Origin: Candidatus Zixiibacteriota bacterium
Lineage (GTDB): Bacteria > Zixibacteria > MSB-5A5 > SM1-73
Length of the DNA stretch: 17,200 nucleotides
Assembly: GCA_023129805.1 (NCBI GenBank)
Contig: JAGMBK010000020.1
Coordinates: 1-17,200 of the forward strand
Direction of reading: 5' to 3'
In this document: positions 7,494 through 14,250 of the stretch, piece by piece
Layout: each line of letters begins with the position of its first letter
Position numbering within the stretch: position 1 is the first letter of the stretch
Notes under the pieces: generated by a model
Told to the model about the DNA's origin: nothing
What the model saw: only the letters and a program-made list of their open reading frames with translations
Databases searched by the model: none
Program-made: the position numbers and the translations under genes

Positions 7494-7573
7494 TGTAGGT
7501 CAACCATGTCCCGCCTTCGGCGGGACTGGTTGACATTATTTTGTCAAGCAGGCTCCGCCATGCTTGACCTACA
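7494..7573. repeat. REP pair D (second mirrored pair flanking the RAYT gene)
   Basis: This is a direct-orientation relative of REP pair C, bounded by TGTAGGTC (7494-7501) and GACCTACA (7566-7573). Hairpin 1 has foot GTCAACCA/TGGTTGAC (7499-7506, 7527-7534), an unpaired T at 7507 and top GTCCCGCC-TTC-GGCGGGAC. Relative to pair C the top has changed on both arms and stays paired. Hairpin 2 keeps foot GTCAAGCA/TGCTTGAC (7543-7550, 7561-7568) and the unpaired A (7560), but its top is shortened to GGC-TCC-GCC. The element ends 4 bp from the eno stop codon. Confidence 0.88.
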
Positions 7574-7577
7574 AGTT

Positions 7578-8918
<1,341 letters not shown>

Positions 8919-8928
8919 TCATGAGCAC

Positions 8929-8957
8929 AATCTAAGCGAAAGGAAATGATTTATCAA
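8929..8957 (-). promoter_or_regulatory. Probable sigma70 promoter of eno
   Basis: On the minus strand TTGATA (8957-8952) and TAGATT (8934-8929) are 17 bp apart. This gives a start near 8922 and a 5' leader of about 40 nt before the eno ATG. Confidence 0.5.
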
Positions 8958-8995
8958 CAAAAAAATAAGCGAGGTCAGTCTACAGTAATGCCTTC

Positions 8996-9133
8996 TGTAG
9001 TTGCCTGATTTATCAGGCGAAGTCGAGCTCGTTAATCGAACCACGTGTAGGGGTCGGATTTATCCGACCCGCCAAACTTCAGCTCGATCACCCCGCCGTT
9101 GGCGGGGGATTTCCAATAAATCGAGCAACTACA
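8996..9133. repeat. Composite REP-like element E (138 bp)
   Basis: The bounds are the same perfect 8-bp inverted repeat as element A: TGTAGTTG (8996-9003) and CAACTACA (9126-9133). Inside, left to right, are hairpin GCCTGAT/ATCAGGC (9003-9018), an internal TGTAGG head (9046-9051) followed by a perfect stem GGGTCGGA/TCCGACCC, and a 43-bp module (9083-9125) with arms CTCGAT/ATCGAG around CCCCGCC-GTT-GGCGGGG. Reverse-complemented, the order of the shared modules equals that of element A. It lies between eno and the VWA gene. The rest of the 342-bp gap holds the eno promoter; 9134-9221 shows only a weak hairpin near 9160-9180. Confidence 0.85.
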
Positions 9134-9221
9134 ATCATCGGCTTACAAATGTACTTGTGAGCTCTTTCTTCTGAAGAGCAGTGAGATGGACAGGCGAAAG
9201 GCAAAGGAAAGGGATGAGTTT

Positions 9222-11411
9222 CTACAAAAGCTGGGATCTTTTTCTTATAGCCCATTCGATGGATAGACACAGGACAAAGATAGCCAAAAGTATTGGGTGA
9301 TTCCACAATTGAATCTCTTTTTTCTTTTGCTCCTCTTTTTCCACAAGCTTAAGATCACCCGTCAGATTTTCGATTTGATTTTTTTCGTAATATTTCCCTC
9401 CGGACACCTCAGCTACTCTTTTCAGAAGATCGAAATCGGTTTTCAGATCAGAGTCCTCCACACTGTATTCCTCCACCAGAAATTTCCCTTTTTTTGCGCC
9501 AATTCTTTTTCCATCCCTGAAGACCTTTCCTTCAAAGGTGTATTTTCCGGGTGGAAGAGCTCTCAATGTGGTGGTATAGTCTCCTAACTCGCCTAAGCTT
9601 AAATTCACCACCTCTGAATCCGGCAGACTCTCTCCTCTGATGTTTACCACCACCGAGGCTTCTTTGATCTTCTGATAATTTTGATCAAAAATTTTAGCTC
9701 TAAAAGTTATCCTCTCTCCACCTTTGTAGATCTTTTTGTCGGTGAACAGATTTATCAAATCCATATCCTCTCTTATCACCAGCCACCTGACTGAGTTGTT
9801 CCAGAATGTTTGATAGATTTGGTTATCCTTTCCGATTCCCCACAAAAGGAAATCCCATCTCCAGAACGGGGTCACCGTGATTGCCATAACTTTCCCTTTT
9901 CCATAATTTCTCACCACTATACCGGGGGAGAAGATATCAGGATTTAAGGGATTTCTAAATCCTGCCAGGTTATTGGCGTCTTTGGTTACCGATCCGAGTA
10001 TGGCAACACCTAAGAACGGAGGAAGATCAGACCAAATCTTTGTATTCTCCTCCAGGTTTTCCACCAAACGGGTAACCGGATGTAGCTTTCCTTCTTCCGT
10101 CAGCTTCAGATTGATGTTGGCAGAGGAAAAGGTGATGCTGCGTGGTGAAGGATCGAAAGGAAGGAGCGATGAGATTTCCATAAAACCATGGGTATCCATA
10201 AACTCCTTGCCTAGTGTGAAAAGAGCCGAGCCACCCTGGTTGAAGACAAAATCCTCGATTTCCTTTTTATGAGCTTTTAGAAGGAATCTGGGAGTATCAA
10301 CAAAAATTAAAATATCAAACGAACTTAGTTGTTTTTCTCCTTGTGGAAATCTGCCCAGGATAGGTTGTCTTTTCTTTCCATAGACTAAAGTTTTAAGCTC
10401 AACATTTTTGTCCCTTTCTAAAGCCCTTTTCAAAAAAGTACATTCCCAGTTTAAGCTTCCGGTGATCAGAAGTATTTTGATCTTGCTTTTTAAGACTTTG
10501 ATGGTAAATGAACGCCGGTTATTCTCCTTAACCGATTCTCCTTTCAAAACCGGAATTGTTAGATCATACTGATGTAGCCCAGCCTCTTCCGGAGTGATGG
10601 TAAGATCAACGGTCTGGGTGGCTCCGGATTTGCCCAAGCTCAGGTTTTGCTGAGTTAAAGTATTCTTTTTCTCTTTTATCGAAACTGGGATTTTGAGATG
10701 ATCAAAACCTGTCTGTGAGATATCCACCTGAACAGGAATTTGATCACCCACGTAAGCTATGTCATTATAAACTATTCTTTCTATGAACACATCTTTGGGA
10801 GGAATATAGGTGCCCACACCGCAGGTATAAATTGGAATATCCTTAGATTTCGCCACCAGCACCGGATCCTCACCCAGATTATTTGCCCCATCGCTTAATA
10901 TCAGGATACCTACCAGGTTTCCCTCCTTCAATTTTTTCTCCACCAAGTCTATGGCTTCTCCTATCGCCGTGGCGTCACCTAAGGAATCAGGGAATTCCTT
11001 CTTTAGATCCAAAGGGATGAGGGTATCAGCAAAGCTGAATGCCTTTAATTCCGCCCCAGATGAGATCTTCTCAAAGATATCGTTTTTCAATAAATTTTGT
11101 AGTTCCTCCATTCTTTTGATGTCAGCCCCTTTGAGATTCATGCTTCTGGAGGTGTCCAAAAGCAAAGCGATCACCGGCTTTTGGGAAACCCTTCTGGCAA
11201 TGGTTAGGATCGGCTCGGACAGGACCAGAAAAAGGGAAAACAAGGCTATGATCCTCAGACCCAAAAGCAAAGCCTTTTTTCTTTTACTTAAAGAAGGAAA
11301 GGTATGACGGTAAGTGAAGATAGCGATAAGGAGAGCCAGCACGAAAAGGCCGATCACCACCTCCAGATTCCTCTCTTGAAGATTGAGAAGTAATTTACTG
11401 ATTCCAAGCAA
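9222..11411 (-). CDS. Membrane-anchored VWA-domain protein with a GATase-like domain
   Basis: The protein has 729 residues. Two N-terminal membrane helices (about 17-33 and 47-70) precede a von Willebrand A domain with an intact MIDAS: DTSRS (86-90), T148 and SDG (173-175). A beta-rich segment follows (about 210-310), then an alpha/beta domain (about 315-480; KIKILLITGSLNW, FDILIFVDTP) resembling the class-I glutamine-amidotransferase-like fold often fused in this family. A second beta-rich Ig-like region and a C-terminal membrane helix (about 706-722) complete it. The architecture matches large BatA-like/DUF1355-type proteins with a mostly periplasmic body and unknown function. The start is TTG at 11411, with AAGGAG about 9 nt upstream. 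No MoxR ATPase or DUF58 partner is present in the window. The polyprenyl synthase gene lies 173 bp upstream on the same strand. Confidence 0.82.
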   Translation of the reverse strand: MLGISKLLLNLQERNLEVVIGLFVLALLIAIFTYRHTFPSLSKRKKALLLGLRIIALFSLFLVLSEPILTIARRVSQKPVIALLLDTSRSMNLKGADIKRMEELQNLLKNDIFEKISSGAELKAFSFADTLIPLDLKKEFPDSLGDATAIGEAIDLVEKKLKEGNLVGILILSDGANNLGEDPVLVAKSKDIPIYTCGVGTYIPPKDVFIERIVYNDIAYVGDQIPVQVDISQTGFDHLKIPVSIKEKKNTLTQQNLSLGKSGATQTVDLTITPEEAGLHQYDLTIPVLKGESVKENNRRSFTIKVLKSKIKILLITGSLNWECTFLKRALERDKNVELKTLVYGKKRQPILGRFPQGEKQLSSFDILIFVDTPRFLLKAHKKEIEDFVFNQGGSALFTLGKEFMDTHGFMEISSLLPFDPSPRSITFSSANINLKLTEEGKLHPVTRLVENLEENTKIWSDLPPFLGVAILGSVTKDANNLAGFRNPLNPDIFSPGIVVRNYGKGKVMAITVTPFWRWDFLLWGIGKDNQIYQTFWNNSVRWLVIREDMDLINLFTDKKIYKGGERITFRAKIFDQNYQKIKEASVVVNIRGESLPDSEVVNLSLGELGDYTTTLRALPPGKYTFEGKVFRDGKRIGAKKGKFLVEEYSVEDSDLKTDFDLLKRVAEVSGGKYYEKNQIENLTGDLKLVEKEEQKKKEIQLWNHPILLAIFVLCLSIEWAIRKRSQLL

Positions 11412-11584
11412 AGGGTTTTTCTCCTTTCAGAGGACTTATACAAAATACGCAACAGTTGACCCCGGCGTTTTTAAAATGAAATAGAAGCACACTTAGAAAC
11501 AGCATAAGATGATATTTGTTGAGGATGAACAAAGGATGAGTGGGATTTGAGTTCCTTATACTGGCAATGGAAAGGAAGGTGACC

Positions 11585-12574
11585 TTATTTCTCTCTTTCG
11601 ATCACAAAGCGGGCCAGATCCTGCAAAGTTTTTTTGTATTTTGAATCTTTCAGTTCTGAAAGAAAGCTTAAAGCCTTTTCTCCGAAGGCACTGGCTTTCT
11701 CTTGGGCGTATTCCACTCCACCGTTGCCTTTTATCAGAGAAAGAATCTTATCAAAATCTTTTTGATTGAAGTCGTTTTCCAGAAGCTTTAGAAGTTTTTT
11801 TCTGGAGGGTTGATCACTTTCTCTTAAAGTGTGTATCAATGGGAGGGTGATCTTTCCTTCCTTCAAATCATTCCCCAAACCTTTGCCTGTTTTTTCGGTC
11901 TCACCCACCCAATCCAAAAGATCGTCCGTTATCTGGAAAGCCATTCCCAGGTTTTGTCCATATTCTCTTAACCTTTTCTGCACCTCCGCATCTGCTCCAG
12001 CCGCTACAGCTCCGGATTCACAGGAGGCGGTGAAGAGCGAAGCAGTTTTTTCCGAAATGATTTGCAGATAAGTTGCCTCATCTAAGTCAAAGTTATGGCT
12101 CTCCTGAACCTCATTCATCTCCCCTATGCTCAGATTTTCCGTTGCTTTGGAGATGGTGGAGAGAAGAGGGGATGATTTCGTCGCCACTATTAATCTTAAA
12201 GATTTCGCCAGAAGGAAATCGCCCATCAACACCGAGACTAAGTTGTTCCATTTATGATTTACCGAAACCTGCCCCCGTCTTACCTTGGATTGATCTATCA
12301 CATCATCGTGCAGGAGCGTGGCGGTATGTATGAACTCAATCGCCAATGCCACGTTCATCACCTGAGGATTCGAGGCAGAGTTAACCTTCGAGTTCATACA
12401 TGCCCCGTACGAAAGAAATACCATTGCCGGTCTGAGCCTTTTGCCCTTGCGATTAACCAGATGCCCAGCCACCTGTGAGACCAGAGCAGAATCAGAACTC
12501 AGATTCTCCTCGAGTCTCTGGTCAAACAGAGCCAGATCTTCTTTAACTGACGAAAGGATTAGATTCAGTTCCAT
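11585..12574 (-). CDS. ispB: Long-chain trans-polyprenyl diphosphate synthase
   Basis: The enzyme extends an allylic diphosphate with isopentenyl diphosphate, supplying the side chain of respiratory quinones. The 329-residue protein has GKRLRP (44-49), the first aspartate-rich motif LLHDDVID (87-94), the Gln/Lys-containing region EKTASLF (175-181) and the second aspartate-rich motif ITDDLLDW (215-222). The residues four and five before the first aspartate are small (T86, A85). In this family that points to a long product rather than geranyl- or farnesyl-diphosphate; exact chain length cannot be read, so the ispB symbol is by family. The ATG at 12574 has only a weak ribosome binding site. A strong promoter lies at 12635-12663. 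Confidence 0.9.
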   Translation of the reverse strand: MELNLILSSVKEDLALFDQRLEENLSSDSALVSQVAGHLVNRKGKRLRPAMVFLSYGACMNSKVNSASNPQVMNVALAIEFIHTATLLHDDVIDQSKVRRGQVSVNHKWNNLVSVLMGDFLLAKSLRLIVATKSSPLLSTISKATENLSIGEMNEVQESHNFDLDEATYLQIISEKTASLFTASCESGAVAAGADAEVQKRLREYGQNLGMAFQITDDLLDWVGETEKTGKGLGNDLKEGKITLPLIHTLRESDQPSRKKLLKLLENDFNQKDFDKILSLIKGNGGVEYAQEKASAFGEKALSFLSELKDSKYKKTLQDLARFVIEREK

Positions 12575-12600
12575 GTCTTAAGAAAGGTTAACTCGTCCAC

Positions 12601-12635
12601 AAAAAAATTGAACTACTGCAATTCCATTAGTTCAA
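12601..12635 (-). terminator. Terminator-like hairpin overlapping the ispB promoter
   Basis: On the minus strand TTGAACTA (12635-12628) pairs with TAGTTCAA (12615-12608), followed directly by seven T residues (12607-12601). The stem is AT-rich and therefore weak. The predicted ispB transcription start (near 12628) would omit most of the 5' arm, so the hairpin could stop only transcripts entering from upstream. Confidence 0.4.
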
Positions 12636-12663
12636 TAATATCACTTCTCTCCTCAAAAGTCAA
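12635..12663 (-). promoter_or_regulatory. Strong sigma70-like promoter of the polyprenyl synthase gene
   Basis: On the minus strand TTGACT (12663-12658) and TATTAT (12640-12635) are separated by exactly 17 bp. The gene starts about 55 nt downstream of the predicted transcription start. Confidence 0.6.
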
Positions 12664-12705
12664 ACAAAAAAGCTCCAGAACTTAACTTAAGTTAGGTTCT
12701 GGAGC
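12664..12705 (-). terminator. Intrinsic terminator downstream of the dusB remnant
   Basis: Read on the minus strand, a perfect 10-bp stem GCTCCAGAAC/GTTCTGGAGC (12705-12696 and 12681-12672) is followed immediately by TTTTTTGTTTG. It is correctly placed to end transcription of the leftward dusB remnant. A partial tandem copy of its arm (TTAGATTCTGGGGC) lies at about 12711-12724. Confidence 0.75.
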
Positions 12706-12719
12706 ATAAGTTAGATTCT

Positions 12720-13001
12720 GGGGCTTATCTGAAATCCAGTACAAAATCCTCCGCTTTAAAAATGGGTTGTGGGCACAAGTTTTAGCGCTAACATAATGCC
12801 GATCGGTCTTTCTTCAGGTTTAAGGTCAAGAAGTCACAATGTGCCGGTATTACCTCGGAGCAGCCCTTCCACCGAGACCATCTCGGTGTAAACTAAAGCC
12901 ACAGCAAATCGTTTGGCTATAAGTCGATAGGAAGAATCTACGATTCGCGCCAGAGGAGTCAAGATTACCTTTCCGCACAAAATTAAGTTCCCAATTTTCA
13001 T
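12720..13001 (-). pseudogene. dusB: Decayed 5' end of a tRNA-dihydrouridine synthase gene
   Basis: From the ATG at 13001 the frame reads MKIGNLILCGKVILTPL, then YRLIAKRF and ALVYTEMVSVEGLLRGN. This is the unmistakable N-terminus of the DusB/NifR3 flavoenzyme, which reduces uridine in tRNA D-loops. After 55 codons a TGA (12836-12834) interrupts the frame, yet family-like sequence continues in the same frame (LLDLKPEERPIGIML). A possible frame-shifted trace (KAEDFVLDF) follows before all similarity ends. Intact DusB has about 320 residues, so the catalytic-cysteine region and the C-terminal helical domain are lost. Conserved positions are also eroded (APMAGVTD has become TPLARIVD). The terminator at 12664-12705 may be the original gene end brought close by a deletion. 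No functional product is expected. Confidence 0.82.
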
Positions 13002-13098
13002 GTCGACAATATAACAAAAATCGGATTGGGATGCCAATAAGTTTAGAGGACGTTCTCTCATCCGGTTGTTTGAAAGAAGAACCACCCTGAAAAACAAG

Positions 13099-13127
13099 TT
13101 GACAAAAGCCCACAAAGAAGTTATTCT
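13099..13127 (+). promoter_or_regulatory. Sigma70-like promoter upstream of the FHA remnant and metallophosphoesterase
   Basis: TTGACA (13099-13104) and TATTCT (13122-13127) are 17 bp apart. Predicted start is near 13134, followed at once by the strong ribosome binding site AAAGGAGGGGGG (13144-13155). Confidence 0.5.
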
Positions 13128-13306
13128 TTTACTCTGAAAATGCAAAGGAGGGGGGCAGATGCCTGGACAAAGATGGTTTTGTGCTGGCGAATTTGGGAGG
13201 GAGAGGCAAGACCCAGGTAAACGGAGAAAGTATTCAAAGATATTGTCTGAAGAACGACGATCTGATTGAAGTAGGCAGGTGGGTATTTCATTTTATTCAA
13301 GGATAG
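13103..13306 (+). pseudogene. Remnant of an FHA-domain protein (C-terminal half)
   Basis: An open frame without a proper start codon encodes DKDGFVLANLGGRGKTQVNG, then ESIQRYCLKNDDLIEVGRWVFHF and a TAG at 13304-13306. This matches the second half of forkhead-associated domains (LxDLGSxNGTxVNGxxI...LxxGDxIxxGxxxFxF). The phosphothreonine-binding half (GR...SxxHA) is absent, and the conserved SxNGT has decayed to GRGKT. A strong ribosome binding site and ATG (13159) sit just ahead, but that ATG is in another frame and would give only 36 residues. The stop lies 5 bp before the metallophosphoesterase ATG, whose ribosome binding site is inside this frame; the two were probably an operon. It is most likely a fossil, though a short expressed peptide cannot be excluded. 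Confidence 0.65.
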
Positions 13307-13311
13307 AGCAA

Positions 13312-14040
13312 ATGAGATATGGATTCTTCTCAGATGTTCATTCCAATCTGGAAGCTTTGAAAGTAGTGGTGGCAGACTTCCAGAAGGAAAAAATAGACCG
13401 GATCTCCTTTCTGGGAGATGCGGTGGGATATGGACCTGATCCCAACGAATGCACCGCCATAATTAACCAGGTGGCGGATGTGAAGTTGATGGGAAACCAT
13501 GATTATGCCGCCTTGGGCCTGATAGAGACCAACTTGTTCAATGACTATGCACAAAAGGCCATGGAGTGGACTAAAAGTGTGCTGACCGAGAAAAGCTTAA
13601 AAATCCTTTCCCGCTTCATCATGGACCACAGGTTGGATCAGTCCTATTTAGTTCACTCCACCCCCAAGGAGCCGCAGGAGTGGAATTATATCTTCGATTT
13701 AGATGACGCTGAGGAGAACTTCAATTTTTTTTCCAAACAGATCTGCATCATCGGTCATTCACACTACCCGGGTATCATCAAGAAATATGATGAAAAGCAT
13801 TGCTTTTTGTATCAGGAGAGCCGGACGGAGATAGAAAAGGGATTTAGATATATAATAAATATCGGTTCGGTGGGACAACCACGCGATGGGTCCAACCAAG
13901 CGTGTTATCTGATCTACGACACCAAAGAAAAGATAGCCACTTTAAAAAGACTTCCTTACAATTTCAAAAAAACACAAACAAAGATGAAAAAAAGGGGGTT
14001 ACCTCAATTTCTTATTGATCGGCTGGCTGTGGGAAGGTAG
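13312..14040 (+). CDS. Calcineurin-like metallophosphoesterase
   Basis: This is a 242-residue enzyme of the YfcE/MJ0936-like metallophosphoesterase group. It carries the full dimetal set: FFSDVHSN (5-12), GDAVGYGPDP, GNHD, the HST segment and GHSHYP. Such proteins hydrolyse phosphomonoesters or phosphodiesters; the natural substrate is unknown here. The ATG at 13312 is preferred over the GTG 33 bp upstream. It starts directly before the conserved first strand (RYGFFSD) and has AAGGA 8 nt upstream. It lies 5 bp after an FHA remnant and 210 bp before a Ser/Thr kinase gene, so a role in protein or nucleotide phospho-signalling is possible but unproven. Confidence 0.88.
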   Translation: MRYGFFSDVHSNLEALKVVVADFQKEKIDRISFLGDAVGYGPDPNECTAIINQVADVKLMGNHDYAALGLIETNLFNDYAQKAMEWTKSVLTEKSLKILSRFIMDHRLDQSYLVHSTPKEPQEWNYIFDLDDAEENFNFFSKQICIIGHSHYPGIIKKYDEKHCFLYQESRTEIEKGFRYIINIGSVGQPRDGSNQACYLIYDTKEKIATLKRLPYNFKKTQTKMKKRGLPQFLIDRLAVGR

Positions 14041-14176
14041 TTGGAAGTAAGAAAATTCTTTCAGGCTTAAGAAAATTTTTTCTATTTCTGGGGAGCCATT
14101 TTCAGGTAAACTCTCTTCTTTGCAACGATTGGAGCATGGGGCATCAGCTTTTCGGGATATCAGTTATTTTGCCCAA

Positions 14177-14193
14177 CCCCGCCAAAGGCGGGG
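14177..14193. repeat. Isolated REP-core hairpin F
   Basis: CCCCGCC-AAA-GGCGGGG is identical to the top of hairpin 2 in REP pair C. GTAG/CTAC ends and a paired foot are not evident, so this is a solitary or degraded copy. It lies 57 bp before the CHASE2 kinase start, between two copies of GGTAAACTCT (14105-14114 and 14202-14211). Confidence 0.7.
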
Positions 14194-14250
14194 CGCTGAG
14201 GGGTAAACTCTTGGCTACGCGTTCGCAACCTAAAATCTATTCACAAAAAT

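Larger units (their letters stand above)
6822..7573. mobile_element. RAYT/REP unit inserted between eno and ftsB
   Basis: This 752-bp unit consists of REP pair C, a RAYT gene and REP pair D. Both outer ends read TGTAGGTCAA into the unit. It starts 4 bp past the eno stop codon and ends 12 bp before the ftsB start codon, splitting a typical eno-ftsB string. No target duplication is evident in the flanks, as expected for single-strand HUH transposition. Whether the unit moves as a whole is inference. Confidence 0.7.

Noticed and set aside
7494..7573. CRISPR-like or tandem repeat array around the RAYT gene
   Set aside because: Only two copies of the paired hairpin exist, separated by a gene; there are no regular spacers and no cas genes.
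12850..13113. 87-codon minus-strand frame overlapping the dusB remnant
   Set aside because: It is an out-of-frame shadow of the dusB remnant, which has clear family similarity in the other frame.
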